64,000 bases of DNA from Christiangramia sp. OXR-203 (GCF_034372165.1 NZ_CP139698.1:2728001-2792000); one strand, 5' to 3'; counted from the stretch's first letter, positions 20,886 through 30,676 are shown. Translations and numbers: made by a program. Notes: generated from the sequence alone by a model not told the origin.

Positions 20886-21524
20886 TTAACCTTTATATTT
20901 CATAGGCAAGTAGACCACTTTCTTAGTATCATAGAAGTCTTCTTCAAAATAATCGGATAGCTCAAAGATCTGGGCTGTCCGGTAATCCTTTAATTCTTCT
21001 GAAAGATCTCCGCCTTTCAGATATAAAATTCCGTTTTTGAAATCGTGCTTACTTTCCTTAGCGATCTTACCTTTCACCCAGCGAACAAAAGTTGGCATTA
21101 CTGCTACCGCTCTACTCACGATAAAATCATACTGACCTTGCAGATCTTCTACACGCTGATTATGTGTGGTCACATTCTCGAGTCCCAGACCTTCTGAAAC
21201 CTCATCCACCACTTTAATTTTCTTACCTATAGAATCAACAAGATCGAATTTAGTTTCTGGATGCAGGATCGCTAGAGGGATTCCTGGGAAACCACCACCG
21301 GTTCCAACGTCCAGAACTCTTGATCCTGGAAGAAATGCCTGAACCTTTGCTATACCCAAAGAATGTAAAACGTGGCGAATATATAATTCGTCAATATCTT
21401 TTCTGGACACTACGTTAATTCTAAGGTTCCAGTCTTTATATAATTCTTCCAGTTTTTCAAACTTCTGAAGTTGATCTTCAGTTAAATTTGGGAAATATTT
21501 CTTTATTAGTTCCAAAGCATTCAA
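20886..21524 (-). CDS. rsmG: 16S rRNA (guanine527-N7)-methyltransferase RsmG
   Basis: A 212-residue SAM-dependent methyltransferase of the GidB/RsmG family that methylates G527 in the 530 loop of 16S rRNA. The N-terminal YKDWNLRINVVSRKD segment and the SAM-binding LDVGTGGGFPGIPLAI motif are clear, as is IVSRAVAVMP further on. The frame begins with TTG at 21524; a second in-frame TTG at 21515 is an alternative, and the ATG at 21520 is out of frame. A perfect -7 box lies 7 nt upstream, so the mRNA would be nearly leaderless. It converges on the second giant gene with only 8 bp between stops. Confidence 0.93.
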   Translation of the reverse strand: MNALELIKKYFPNLTEDQLQKFEKLEELYKDWNLRINVVSRKDIDELYIRHVLHSLGIAKVQAFLPGSRVLDVGTGGGFPGIPLAILHPETKFDLVDSIGKKIKVVDEVSEGLGLENVTTHNQRVEDLQGQYDFIVSRAVAVMPTFVRWVKGKIAKESKHDFKNGILYLKGGDLSEELKDYRTAQIFELSDYFEEDFYDTKKVVYLPMKYKG

Positions 21525-21531
21525 TTTTCAG

Positions 21532-21539
21532 CAAAAATA
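21532..21539 (-). promoter_or_regulatory. -7 promoter element of rsmG
   Basis: TATTTTTG on the minus strand, a perfect match to the Bacteroidota consensus TAnnTTTG, 7 nt before the annotated rsmG start. Confidence 0.6.
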
Positions 21540-21596
21540 GGCATTTTTTTATGTCCATTTTTTCTGAATAAACAGTAGCTGAAAATTTTAATATTA

Positions 21597-21604
21597 TAAC
21601 TTTG
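21597..21604 (+). promoter_or_regulatory. -7 promoter element of the aspartate aminotransferase gene
   Basis: TAACTTTG, a perfect match to TAnnTTTG, 69 nt before the ATG at 21674. Confidence 0.55.
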
Positions 21605-21673
21605 AAATGTTTCCGAAGCTGATGCTACATTGAAATAAAGTGGCATTTTCAGAATCATTAAAAATTTAAAGAC

Positions 21674-22861
21674 ATGCAGGAAAAACTATCGAACCGAATT
21701 AATGCGATGGCAACATCCCAAACACTTGCAATGGCAGCAAAAGCCAGAGAATTAAAAGCGGAAGGGAAGGATATTATAGGATTAAGTCTTGGAGAACCAG
21801 ATTTTAATACTCCAGATTTCATTAAGGATGCCGCAATACAGGCCATTAATGACAACTACAATTCCTATACTCCGGTCGATGGTTATGTTGAATTAAAGGA
21901 TGCCATTATTTCTAAATTCAAAAGAGATAATGATCTTACCTATGATCGCTCACAGATTGTTGTCTCAACCGGTGCCAAGCAATCCCTGGCGAATGTTGCC
22001 ATGGTTGTTCTTAATCCCGGAGATGAGGTACTTCTACCCTGCCCTTACTGGGTAAGTTATGCTGAAATTGTAAAACTTGCAGAAGGTGTTCCAGTGGAAG
22101 TTCCAACTAGTGTGGAGACCAATTTTAAGATCACTCCTGAACAACTGGAAGCTTCTATTACTCCTAAAACCAAGATGATCTGGTATAGCTCTCCCTGTAA
22201 TCCAAGTGGAATGGTGTACAGCAAGGAAGAATTAAGAGCACTTGCAGATGTACTTAAAAAATATCCAGATATAGTGGTTGTTAGCGATGAGATCTACGAG
22301 CATATTAATTTTGTAGGAGATCACGCGTCTATGGCTCAATTTGAAGATATGTATGACCGAACGGTCACAGTAAATGGAGTTTCAAAAGCATTTGCCATGA
22401 CCGGATGGAGAATCGGGTATATTGGAGCGCCGGCTTATATCGCTCGGGCCTGTAATAAAATGCAGGGACAAATTACCAGTGGTGCTAACTGTATTGCGCA
22501 GCGTGCTGTGATCACTGCTCTGGAAGCTCCGGTGAGCAAGATTAGTCATATGATCGATACTTTTAAATCAAGAAGAAAGCTGATTATTGATCACCTTAAT
22601 GAGATCGATGGATTTGTAACTACCGAACCTCAGGGAGCGTTTTATGTGTTCCCAAATGTCTCAGCCTTCTTCGGAAAGACGATCGATGGTACTAAAATTG
22701 AAAATGCAAGTGACTTTTCGATGTTATTATTAGAAAAAGCGAACGTTGCCACAGTAACTGGTGAAGCTTTTGGAAATCCTGACTGTATTCGTATTTCATA
22801 CGCCGCAAGTGAAAGTCAGATCGAAGAAGCTATTAAAAGAATAAAAGAAGTATTATCATAA
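21674..22861 (+). CDS. Pyridoxal phosphate-dependent aminotransferase (aspartate aminotransferase type)
   Basis: A 395-residue fold-type I aminotransferase resembling class I-beta aspartate aminotransferases, which interconvert aspartate/2-oxoglutarate and oxaloacetate/glutamate. Features seen are GLSLGEPDF near residue 36, SSPCNPSG, DEIYEHI, the Schiff-base lysine Lys238 in SKAFAMTGWRIG, and a C-terminal IRISYAAS containing the substrate-carboxylate Arg. No signal peptide is present, so it is cytoplasmic. It has its own promoter and a strong terminator, so it is a single-gene unit between rsmG and trkH. A related specificity such as prephenate or an aromatic acid cannot be excluded. Confidence 0.9.
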   Translation: MQEKLSNRINAMATSQTLAMAAKARELKAEGKDIIGLSLGEPDFNTPDFIKDAAIQAINDNYNSYTPVDGYVELKDAIISKFKRDNDLTYDRSQIVVSTGAKQSLANVAMVVLNPGDEVLLPCPYWVSYAEIVKLAEGVPVEVPTSVETNFKITPEQLEASITPKTKMIWYSSPCNPSGMVYSKEELRALADVLKKYPDIVVVSDEIYEHINFVGDHASMAQFEDMYDRTVTVNGVSKAFAMTGWRIGYIGAPAYIARACNKMQGQITSGANCIAQRAVITALEAPVSKISHMIDTFKSRRKLIIDHLNEIDGFVTTEPQGAFYVFPNVSAFFGKTIDGTKIENASDFSMLLLEKANVATVTGEAFGNPDCIRISYAASESQIEEAIKRIKEVLS

Positions 22862-22871
22862 TTGCAGTTAT

Positions 22872-22909
22872 GAACAAAAAAAACCGGCTTTCGCCGGTTT
22901 TTTTTGTTC
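22872..22909. terminator. Bidirectional terminator between the aminotransferase gene and trkH
   Basis: Perfect 17 bp stem with a 4-base TTTC loop. The GC core ACCGGC/GCCGGT is flanked by an A run and a T run, so it works in both directions for the two convergent genes. Confidence 0.92.
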
Positions 22910-22921
22910 TATAAATTCAGG

Positions 22922-24418
22922 TTATCTATTACGCCAGAAGAATGGAGTTAATATGATAAGTACAGTAAATAGTTCCAGTCTACCTATCAGCATCAAGAAA
23001 GCTGACCACCATTTTCCGAAATCTGATAATATGTCAAAGTTATTCACTGGACTTAAACCTCCGAATGCGGGTCCAATATTCCCCAGTGAAGATGCAGCAC
23101 CTCCAATGGCTGTTTGAAAATCCAGCCCCATTCCTGCAAATACTACTGCTCCAATGATAAAGGACAGCATATACAGTATAAAAAAGCCTAGAATATTAAA
23201 AACGATCTCCTTACTAATCGACTTCCCATTGAATCGTACCGGAAGTATTGCATTTGGATGTAAAGTTCTTTTAAATTCGATGATCCCGTTCTTGATCATG
23301 ATAATATGACGCATTACCTTCACTCCACCAGCGGTACTCCCTGCGGAACCACCCAGAAAGAACAGTCCGAAATAGAGAATAGTTAGAAAAGGCGTCCACA
23401 TCGTATAATCGGCAGAAACAAACCCGGTAGTGGTGATCACGGTTAAAACCTGGAATAGAGAGTGTCTGAAAGCACTTTCTGCTTCCCCCCAAACCATTGG
23501 ATGCTCAATACTTGAAATTGCAACATCCGCCTGGAAATAAACCACCAGTGCTGAAATTACCGTGAATCCGAAGATGAAATACATATACCATTTGAACTCA
23601 TCATCATGCAGAATTTTTTGCACCTGACCCTTAAAAGCAAAGTAACTCAATACAAAGTTACTACCCGCCAGCAACATAAAAAGTATGATGATATACTGAA
23701 TTATAGGGTTATCATTCCAGTAAGCTAAACTTGCGTTCTTGGTAGAAAAACCTCCTGTAGATAATGTACTGAACGCATGATTAATAGCATCAAAAAAGGT
23801 CATTCCAGCCACCCATAAAAGGATAGTTTCAGCTACCGTATAGGAAACATAGATAAGCCATAGACGCTTGGCAGTATCTGTAATACGTGGCTTTAATTTA
23901 TCTGCGCTTGGACCAGGGGACTCCGCAGAGAATAATTGCATCCCTCCAATTCCAAGCAAAGGCAAAATTGCGATGGCTAGAACGATTATTCCCATTCCGC
24001 CAATCCAGTGGGTTAGACTTCTCCAGAATAGAATTCCCTTTGGAATCGCTTCAATATCATTAAGAATGGAGGCACCGGTAGTGGTGTATCCAGACATAGT
24101 TTCGAAGAACGCATTTGTAAACGTTGGTATAGACTTACTGATGAGATAAGGCAAGCTACCACTTAAGGCCATAAAAATCCATCCAAAGGTTACAATAATA
24201 TAACCCTCTCTTTTCTTTACCTCCTTACTATGACCACGAGTTGTAAACATGAGCAAGGTCCCGGTAAATAACGTTACTAGAGCAGCAGTTGAAATTTCAA
24301 GAGTTACGCCGTCATCATAAATATAGCTTACAAGGGTTGCTAAAAGCATAAAGCCGCCATTACACAGCAGCAATAATCCCATCACATGAAGAATTATCTG
24401 ATAATTCAATCTGGGCAT
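22922..24418 (-). CDS. trkH: TrkH-type potassium uptake channel subunit
   Basis: A 498-residue polytopic inner-membrane protein of the TrkH/KtrB family, the K+-translocating subunit of the Trk system. Selectivity-filter-like repeats are visible (SGYTTTGASI, STGGFSTK, TTTGFVSADY and a final SLGNIGPAFGG), corresponding to the four pore loops. The start codon overlaps the stop of trkA (TAATG), so the two subunits are translationally coupled. It acts in the inner membrane, with TrkA bound on the cytoplasmic side. Confidence 0.94.
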   Translation of the reverse strand: MPRLNYQIILHVMGLLLLCNGGFMLLATLVSYIYDDGVTLEISTAALVTLFTGTLLMFTTRGHSKEVKKREGYIIVTFGWIFMALSGSLPYLISKSIPTFTNAFFETMSGYTTTGASILNDIEAIPKGILFWRSLTHWIGGMGIIVLAIAILPLLGIGGMQLFSAESPGPSADKLKPRITDTAKRLWLIYVSYTVAETILLWVAGMTFFDAINHAFSTLSTGGFSTKNASLAYWNDNPIIQYIIILFMLLAGSNFVLSYFAFKGQVQKILHDDEFKWYMYFIFGFTVISALVVYFQADVAISSIEHPMVWGEAESAFRHSLFQVLTVITTTGFVSADYTMWTPFLTILYFGLFFLGGSAGSTAGGVKVMRHIIMIKNGIIEFKRTLHPNAILPVRFNGKSISKEIVFNILGFFILYMLSFIIGAVVFAGMGLDFQTAIGGAASSLGNIGPAFGGLSPVNNFDILSDFGKWWSAFLMLIGRLELFTVLIILTPFFWRNR

Positions 24419-25767
24419 TAGAGGAAAAGTTTTTCTACTTTGTTAATAGATCTCGGTAAACAACAAACCACAATTCTGTCTCCAGGTTTGATTAGAAAAT
24501 CACCTAGAGCGATTAAACCTTTACCATAGCGAATAATTCCACCAATAATTGCTGAACGAGGGAAATCCAGATCCTTGATCTTTTTATTTGAAACCTGGGA
24601 ATTTGGTTTTACTATAAACTCCAGAAGTTCGGCATTCATATTATTAAGCTTGGTCATCGCTACAACCTCACCTTTTCTTACATAACGGAAAATATTATTC
24701 GCCGCCAATAGTTTCTTATTGATAAGTGTATCTATTCCAATAGAGTGACTCAGCTGAAAATAATCCATATTCTCGACCAATGAGATAGTTTTCTTAACGC
24801 TTTTGGACTTCGCAACCAGACAGGACATAATATTAGTCTCTGAATTTCCGGTTACAGCAATAAAAGCATCCATATCATGGATATTTTCTTCCTCTAGTAA
24901 TTCAACATTACGACCATCGCCATTGATAATTAAAACATTAGGAAGTTCATCTGCCAGCTCATATGCTTTTTCTCGATGTTTCTCTACCAGCTTAACATTG
25001 AAATTATTCCGACAAAGATCCTGTGCGGTTTTTCTACCAATCTTACTACCCCCAAGCACCATTATATTCTTGATATCCTGTCGAACTTTCCCGGTTAGTT
25101 TATATAACTCCTCTACACCATTTTTAAGAGTGATAAAGTAAACCTGATCACCATCCTTAAATTGTGTATCTCCCCTCGGTATCAACGTATATTGAGTTCC
25201 AAATCTCTGAATTGCAATAGGAACAAAGTTTAATTCTGGAAATATCTTGGCTGCTTCCTTTACTGTCTTTCCTACAAAGGTCGCGGTTCTAGATAAACTC
25301 ACACCAATCATGGTTAGTGCACCCTCTTCAAATTCGTAGCTATCATTGAACGCCGACTGATTCAGCAGTAATTCAATTTCACGTGATGCAAGCGCTTCTG
25401 GAGAAATAAGTTCATCTATTCCAAAACGGGTGAATCCCAATTCTCCCTGATTTTCCAGATATTCAGTATTTGAAATTCTGGCGATGGTTCTTTTCGCTCC
25501 AAGCTGCTTAGCCAGTACACATACGGTAATATTAGTAGCCTCACTTGAAGTTACACTAATCACCATATCTGTATGTTTCACCTGCGCATCCTTTAATATT
25601 CTGATGGAACTGGCATCGCCTTTAATGGTCCTAATATCCAAATGAGTGTCAGCATAAGCAAGGTTATCTCTATTTGGGTCAATTAGCGTAATATCCTGAG
25701 ATTCAAAGGAGAGTAATTTAGCTAAATGAAATCCTACTTCACCTGCGCCGGCGATAATTATTTTCAT
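24418..25767 (-). CDS. trkA: Trk system potassium uptake regulator TrkA
   Basis: A 449-residue cytoplasmic protein with two tandem RCK units. Each has a Rossmann NAD(H)-binding domain (first: KIIIAGAGEVGFHLAK at the N terminus; second: IMVLGGSKIGRKTAQDL near residue 233) followed by a TrkA-C domain. It gates TrkH in response to nucleotides. It is the first gene of a trkA-trkH pair and has a perfect -7 box 23 nt before its ATG. Confidence 0.94.
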   Translation of the reverse strand: MKIIIAGAGEVGFHLAKLLSFESQDITLIDPNRDNLAYADTHLDIRTIKGDASSIRILKDAQVKHTDMVISVTSSEATNITVCVLAKQLGAKRTIARISNTEYLENQGELGFTRFGIDELISPEALASREIELLLNQSAFNDSYEFEEGALTMIGVSLSRTATFVGKTVKEAAKIFPELNFVPIAIQRFGTQYTLIPRGDTQFKDGDQVYFITLKNGVEELYKLTGKVRQDIKNIMVLGGSKIGRKTAQDLCRNNFNVKLVEKHREKAYELADELPNVLIINGDGRNVELLEEENIHDMDAFIAVTGNSETNIMSCLVAKSKSVKKTISLVENMDYFQLSHSIGIDTLINKKLLAANNIFRYVRKGEVVAMTKLNNMNAELLEFIVKPNSQVSNKKIKDLDFPRSAIIGGIIRYGKGLIALGDFLIKPGDRIVVCCLPRSINKVEKLFL

Positions 25768-25790
25768 ATAACAGCTTCAAATTGTGAAAG

Positions 25791-25798
25791 CAAAGTTA
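25791..25798 (-). promoter_or_regulatory. -7 promoter element of trkA-trkH
   Basis: TAACTTTG on the minus strand, a perfect TAnnTTTG match, 23 nt before the trkA ATG. Confidence 0.6.
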
Positions 25799-25875
25799 AG
25801 TTATTTTGCAGAAAGGAAAAATCTCTTTTCAGAGATAAATAATCGGCTTATATCCGTTATTTTCTACATATCAGT

Positions 25876-25883
25876 TATCTTTG
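25876..25883 (+). promoter_or_regulatory. -7 promoter element of ubiE/menG
   Basis: TATCTTTG, a perfect TAnnTTTG match, 15 nt before the ATG at 25899. It covers the alternative TTG start at 25881, which argues against that start. Confidence 0.65.
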
Positions 25884-25898
25884 AAGCAAATTTCACCT

Positions 25899-26627
25899 AT
25901 GAGTAAGAAAGTTACTCCATATAAAGACTCGCAGCTCACCAAAAAAAAGCAGGTAGAACAAATGTTCGACAGTATATCTGACAACTATGATGGGCTAAAC
26001 AGGGTTATATCTATGGGAACCGATGTAAGCTGGCGAAAGAAGGTTGTTGCTGCTGTAGCTGCAACTAAGCCTGATAGTATTCTAGATATTGCTACCGGAA
26101 CTGGCGATCTTGCCATACAAATGGCGAATACTGGAGCGACTAGAATCGTTGGCCTTGATCTATCTGACGGAATGTTAAGCGTTGGTAGAAAAAAGATTGC
26201 TGCTAAAGAGCTGGATGTTGAAATTGAGATGATTCAGGGAGATTCCGAAAATTTACCATTTGAAGCTGATAGTTTTGATGCGATTACCGTTGCCTTCGGG
26301 GTTCGAAATTTTGAAAACCTGGAACTCGGACTTTCAGAAATATTTCGTGTATTAAAGCCTGGTGGTATCTTCGTAGTTCTGGAAACCTCAGTTCCAACAA
26401 GATTTCCATTTAAACAGGGCTATAAGATATATTCATCCATGATATTACCGGCTATAGGAAAGTTATTTTCAAAGGACAAGGATGCCTACTCCTACCTAAG
26501 CGAAAGTGCTGCAAGTTTTCCTTATGGCAAGGAGTTCAACAATATTTTATCGAAAACCGGGTTTACTAATGTGAGAGACTTACCTCAAACCCTGGGAGTC
26601 TCCACTATATACATTGCTTCAAAGTAG
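25899..26627 (+). CDS. ubiE: Demethylmenaquinone methyltransferase (UbiE/MenG)
   Basis: A 242-residue class I SAM methyltransferase carrying out the final C-methylation of menaquinone. Motifs are [16 protein letters not shown] near the N terminus (the UbiE signature), the SAM motif [22 protein letters not shown], and [10 protein letters not shown]. The ATG at 25899 is chosen because the longer TTG frame begins inside the -7 box. It overlaps the upstream end of the PorT-like reading frame, but the likely porT ATG lies 4 nt after the ubiE stop, which suggests one transcript. Confidence 0.94.
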   Translation: MSKKVTPYKDSQLTKKKQVEQMFDSISDNYDGLNRVISMGTDVSWRKKVVAAVAATKPDSILDIATGTGDLAIQMANTGATRIVGLDLSDGMLSVGRKKIAAKELDVEIEMIQGDSENLPFEADSFDAITVAFGVRNFENLELGLSEIFRVLKPGGIFVVLETSVPTRFPFKQGYKIYSSMILPAIGKLFSKDKDAYSYLSESAASFPYGKEFNNILSKTGFTNVRDLPQTLGVSTIYIASK

Positions 26628-26631
26628 ATAC

Positions 26632-27339
26632 ATGAAGAAATTTTTTATAATTGCCCTTTTTCTATTCATTTCAAATGCGTCTTTCGCCCAGCTATTTTCA
26701 GGTGAGAGCGTTGTAAACCAACCTAATATTGATAATGCTCGATGGTCATGGGGTTATTTTCTAGGTTTTAATAGTTATGATTTTGATTTCGATTATATTG
26801 ATTATAATCCAGACCCCGTAACGGGTCAGGATTTTAGAGTTGGAACTAGAACTGGTTTTAACGTAGGATTAATCGGAAACTTAAAACTACACAACAATCT
26901 AGATCTTAGGCTAGAGCCTGGTGTAAATTTCAATACCAGAGATTTTCAGGCGCTAAAGGCAGATGAAGGTACCTATAGAGAGATAAGCGCAACGTATGTA
27001 CACATACCATTATTACTGAAATTCAATGCGAACAGGCTGAATAATTTTAGGCCTTTCGTGACCGGTGGTCTTTCTACATCGATCAATCTTAGTAGCAATG
27101 AAAATAATCCGGATGACAATTCTGCTGGTCAATTCCGCATGAAAACCAATACGTATTATTACGAGATTGGATTTGGTATAGACCTGTATTTATACTACTT
27201 TAAACTAACGCCATCTATTAGAGGAGTATTTGCAATTAATGACGAATTAGTGAGAGATGAAGACCCTAATAGCATATATACGGGTAACGTAGATTCTATG
27301 TCTTCAAGAGCTGTTTTTATCAACTTCACTTTCCAATAG
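26632..27339 (+). CDS. porT: PorT-like outer-membrane beta-barrel protein (T9SS/gliding)
   Basis: A 235-residue protein with a signal peptide (MKKFFIIALFLFISNASFAQ) followed by amphipathic beta strands rich in aromatic residues, ending in a C-terminal Phe-Gln like other outer-membrane barrels. Sequence character (NARWSWGYFLGFNSYDF, ATYVHIPLLLKF) and its place directly after ubiE match my recollection of porT in Flavobacteriia. PorT is required for type IX secretion, although its exact mechanistic role is not settled. The start at 26632 gives a clean signal peptide; the longer TTG frame from 26614 overlaps ubiE. The tail overlaps the convergent methylase gene by 14 bp. Confidence 0.8.
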   Translation: MKKFFIIALFLFISNASFAQLFSGESVVNQPNIDNARWSWGYFLGFNSYDFDFDYIDYNPDPVTGQDFRVGTRTGFNVGLIGNLKLHNNLDLRLEPGVNFNTRDFQALKADEGTYREISATYVHIPLLLKFNANRLNNFRPFVTGGLSTSINLSSNENNPDDNSAGQFRMKTNTYYYEIGFGIDLYLYYFKLTPSIRGVFAINDELVRDEDPNSIYTGNVDSMSSRAVFINFTFQ

Positions 27340-28066
27340 ACTCCTGTCTTCGGAATTCTGCAAGCGTTATTGCTGTTGCCGTTGCTACATTAAGACTTTC
27401 AGTATTTTGCTCCTTACCATATTGGGGAATGCTTATCTTCTGATTCACTAATTTGTGAATTTCAGAAGAAATGCCATTTGCCTCATTTCCGAAGATGACA
27501 AAACTTTCTGATTTTAACTCACTTTGATAAATATCGGAACCTTCTAAAATTGTTCCATATATCGGGAAAGATTGTTTTTCAGAAATGAATTCATATAAGT
27601 CTGTATACACAATATTTACACGGGACAGAGAACCCATACTGGCCTGTACTACTTTGGAATTAAAACAGTCTACTGTATCTCTGGAACATATAAGATCTGT
27701 AATCCCGAACCAATCGCAAAGCCTGATGATTGTCCCAAGATTTCCAGGGTCTCGAACTCCATCCAAAACTACCTTCAATCCATTTTCTGCTACCGGTAAA
27801 TCTTCGCGCATTCTGAAAACTGCAAGATAATCTGGAGCAGTAGTCAGGGAGCTTATCTTGGCCAGATCGGTTGAGTTTGCCGCAAAGAAATCTCGCTCGT
27901 TAACCTGTTCTAAATTTTCCGGTCCAAATAGGGCATATAGCTCATAATCAGATTTCAAAAACTCTTTCACACCCTTAATTCCTTCAACTGTGAATAGCTT
28001 TTCACGTAGCCTGTGCTTTTTTTGAGAAAGACTTTTTATTAACTTAATCTGGCTTTTGCTTACCAT
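27326..28066 (-). CDS. TrmH/SpoU-family RNA 2'-O-methyltransferase
   Basis: A 246-residue protein with an N-terminal substrate-binding region (residues ~1-95) and a C-terminal SPOUT (trefoil knot) domain. Motif 1 is LDGVRDPGNLGTIIR, motif 2 is IFGNEANGIS and motif 3 is ESLNVATATAI, giving the usual SAM pocket. Family members methylate ribose in tRNA or 23S rRNA; the target here cannot be told from sequence. It is divergent from the TamL-like gene, with start regions 36 bp apart, and convergent with the porT-like gene. Confidence 0.9.
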   Translation of the reverse strand: MVSKSQIKLIKSLSQKKHRLREKLFTVEGIKGVKEFLKSDYELYALFGPENLEQVNERDFFAANSTDLAKISSLTTAPDYLAVFRMREDLPVAENGLKVVLDGVRDPGNLGTIIRLCDWFGITDLICSRDTVDCFNSKVVQASMGSLSRVNIVYTDLYEFISEKQSFPIYGTILEGSDIYQSELKSESFVIFGNEANGISSEIHKLVNQKISIPQYGKEQNTESLNVATATAITLAEFRRQESIGK

Positions 28067-28076
28067 ACAAAAAATG

Positions 28077-28084
28077 TATTTTTG
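28077..28084 (+). promoter_or_regulatory. -7 promoter element of the TamL/BamA-like gene
   Basis: TATTTTTG, a perfect TAnnTTTG match. It overlaps the TTG at 28082 that would otherwise be the longest start, so translation must begin further down (TTG at 28103). Confidence 0.6.
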
Positions 28085-28102
28085 AGCCCTAATCGATTAT
28101 AC

Positions 28103-30661
28103 TTGACACGGCTTCTCGCAAAAATATTATTATTTTTTTTAACGACTGTTCTTATCCTTAGCTGTAATGCTGTAAAAAGATTAGAAGCCGATGAAAATCT
28201 ATTGGTAAAAAACGAAATCTTTGCCAATGACGAACTAGTTAAGGATTCCAGAATTAAAAATCAACTTTACCAAAAACCAAATACCAAATTATTAGGTTTT
28301 CCGCTTAGACTGCATTTCTACAATTTAGCACGGCCTGAAATTGACAGTATACTAACAGAAAAATTTCTTGAGAACGAATCCCGAAGAAAGCGTCTTACTG
28401 CAATACTATCCAAAAAACAATTTGATCAATATGTTTATTCTAAAAAAGAGTTTAACCAGTGGATCAAAAGAACTGGAGAGGCGCCAGTTATTCTAAATAA
28501 GGAGCAGGCAGATAAGTCAGTTAACAGGTTAAAATCCTGGTACTGGAATAATGGATGGTTTAATGTGGAAGCAGATTACAAGGTGTTGCCTATAGAAAAT
28601 AAAGAAAAACGGGCTAAAGTAGAATACTACGTCAAACCTGGAAAGCCTTACACGCTAGACTCGCTTATTACAGAAATTGCTTCACCCGCACTTGACAGTC
28701 TTTACCAAGCTAACAAAAATGAAAGTGAGATCATAGCTGGTACGCAGTATAACACTATAGATTTCAACGAAGAAAGAGATAGATTATCAGACCTTTTCAG
28801 AAACAATGGAGTGTATAATTTTGACCAGGAATATATTAGTTTCGACGCAGATACTGTGGACACAAACCACAAGTTAAACACTACTCTGATCATCAAGAAT
28901 GAGCGGAATAACATAGGAGACAGTATAACTAGAACCCCTTTTAAAATCCATACGATAAGTAAAGTAAAGATCTTTACAGATTATAGTTTCGCTAACCGAA
29001 ATATGCCGATTCTGGACAGTGCAACTTATCGCCGTTATGAGCTGTTTAGTTTTGATGAAATGCGGTATAAGCCAGAAGCTGTTACCGATGCTGTTTTTAT
29101 AAGACCCGGTATGATCTATCGTGATCTTGACCGAACAAGAACCTATAACAGACTAAATTCACTTCGAGTATTTAAGTATCCCAATATTCAGTATACTCCA
29201 GATCCTTCAGATAGCACCAACACAAAACTGATTTCTAATATATTTCTTAGCCCGCTTCCAAAGTATTCGCTTGGTTTCGATTTTGACGTTTCACAAAGTA
29301 ATATTCAGAAATTCGGAATTGGATTCGGAGGTTCATTTCTGATCAGGAATATTTTTGGCGGACTGGAGAACCTGGAATTATCTGGTCGTGGTAGCATCGC
29401 CTCTTCTACAGATGCGGCAGCAAGTGCAGATAAGGACCGTTTTTTCGATATCACTGAAGTTGGTGCCGATTTAAAATTGACTCTTCCGAGGATATTCTTA
29501 CCTATAGATACTGAAAGGCTTATTAAAAAATACATGGCACCCTTTACCAGTATGAGTCTTGGATTTAGCTCCCAGAGAAATATTGGTCTGGATAAGCAAA
29601 CATTTTCAGGGATTTTGAATTATAACTGGAACCCGTCTAAACAGCTTACTAACAGCCTCGATCTACTCAATATCCAATACGTTCGAAATTTAAATACTGA
29701 AAACTACTTCAATGTCTATCGAAATTCATTTGAAGAATTAAATTCTATTGCGCAGCGAAGTAATTTTAACTTCAGCACTCCGGGAAGTGATCTGCAAATT
29801 CCTGAAGAAGCCGATGGATTTATAGATTATGTCATTAATGAAGACAGGCCAAATACTGGTCTGGAGAATGAAGACTACCTGAATACGCTAGACATTTACG
29901 AGCGTAAATTGAGACTTACTCAAAATAACCTGATTTTCGCTTCCAGCTACACTTATTTATGGAACACACGGGAAAGCCTTTACGATAAGGAGTTCTCGCG
30001 TTTTAGATTCAAAATAGAAACCGCCGGAAATGTGTTATCAGCTCTTTCTAATGTTTTTAATTACCCCGAAAATGACCAGGGAAATGAGAAAGTTTTAGGA
30101 GTCGCATATTCTCAATACGTCAAAACTGAACTGGATTTTATCAAGCACTGGGATCTTGGGAACGATCAGATCTTTGCAGTTCGTGCATTTGGAGGAATCG
30201 CCATACCCTATGGCAATGCAAATGATATTCCAATCACCAAAACATTTTTTGCTGGTGGACCTAATGACAATCGTGCGTGGCAGGCTTATGACCTTGGACC
30301 CGGTAGCAGCGGAAGTATCCTGGAGTTTAATGAGGCAAACTTAAAACTGGCGTTCAATGGAGAATATCGCTTCGGAATTTTTGACCAGTTCAAGGGTGCT
30401 TTATTCGTAGATGTGGGAAATATCTGGAACGTTCTTGATTCCAGAACTTCTAAAGATGTAGTTTTTGAGGAATTTTCAGATCTTGAGGAATTAGCTGTTG
30501 GAAGTGGATTTGGTCTTCGTTATGACTTTAACTTTTTTGTATTAAGATTTGATATAGGCTTCAAAACTCACGATCCAGGACAACCTGAAGGAGATCGATG
30601 GTTTCAAGAGTATAATTTTAACCATGCTGTTTATAACGTAGGAATCAATTATCCTTTCTAA
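28103..30661 (+). CDS. BamA/TamA-family outer-membrane lipoprotein (TamL-like)
   Basis: An 852-residue protein with a lipoprotein signal: a hydrophobic stretch ending LILSC, Cys21 with the start used here. It is followed by POTRA-like domains and a C-terminal 16-strand Omp85-type barrel (surface antigen D15), including GGPNDNRAWQAYDLGPGS and the final GINYPF strand. A lipidated Omp85 protein is characteristic of Bacteroidota TamL, thought to work in outer-membrane biogenesis with TamB; no tamB is adjacent here. No ATG precedes the signal sequence, so I use the TTG at 28103, 18 nt after the -7 box. Other Omp85 roles remain possible. Confidence 0.82.
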   Translation: MTRLLAKILLFFLTTVLILSCNAVKRLEADENLLVKNEIFANDELVKDSRIKNQLYQKPNTKLLGFPLRLHFYNLARPEIDSILTEKFLENESRRKRLTAILSKKQFDQYVYSKKEFNQWIKRTGEAPVILNKEQADKSVNRLKSWYWNNGWFNVEADYKVLPIENKEKRAKVEYYVKPGKPYTLDSLITEIASPALDSLYQANKNESEIIAGTQYNTIDFNEERDRLSDLFRNNGVYNFDQEYISFDADTVDTNHKLNTTLIIKNERNNIGDSITRTPFKIHTISKVKIFTDYSFANRNMPILDSATYRRYELFSFDEMRYKPEAVTDAVFIRPGMIYRDLDRTRTYNRLNSLRVFKYPNIQYTPDPSDSTNTKLISNIFLSPLPKYSLGFDFDVSQSNIQKFGIGFGGSFLIRNIFGGLENLELSGRGSIASSTDAAASADKDRFFDITEVGADLKLTLPRIFLPIDTERLIKKYMAPFTSMSLGFSSQRNIGLDKQTFSGILNYNWNPSKQLTNSLDLLNIQYVRNLNTENYFNVYRNSFEELNSIAQRSNFNFSTPGSDLQIPEEADGFIDYVINEDRPNTGLENEDYLNTLDIYERKLRLTQNNLIFASSYTYLWNTRESLYDKEFSRFRFKIETAGNVLSALSNVFNYPENDQGNEKVLGVAYSQYVKTELDFIKHWDLGNDQIFAVRAFGGIAIPYGNANDIPITKTFFAGGPNDNRAWQAYDLGPGSSGSILEFNEANLKLAFNGEYRFGIFDQFKGALFVDVGNIWNVLDSRTSKDVVFEEFSDLEELAVGSGFGLRYDFNFFVLRFDIGFKTHDPGQPEGDRWFQEYNFNHAVYNVGINYPF

Positions 30662-30676
30662 GCCAGTTTATTTTCT

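Noticed and set aside
25881-25898. TTG start for ubiE giving a longer protein
   Set aside because: The codon lies inside a perfect -7 promoter box and the added residues are not family-like; the ATG at 25899 is used.
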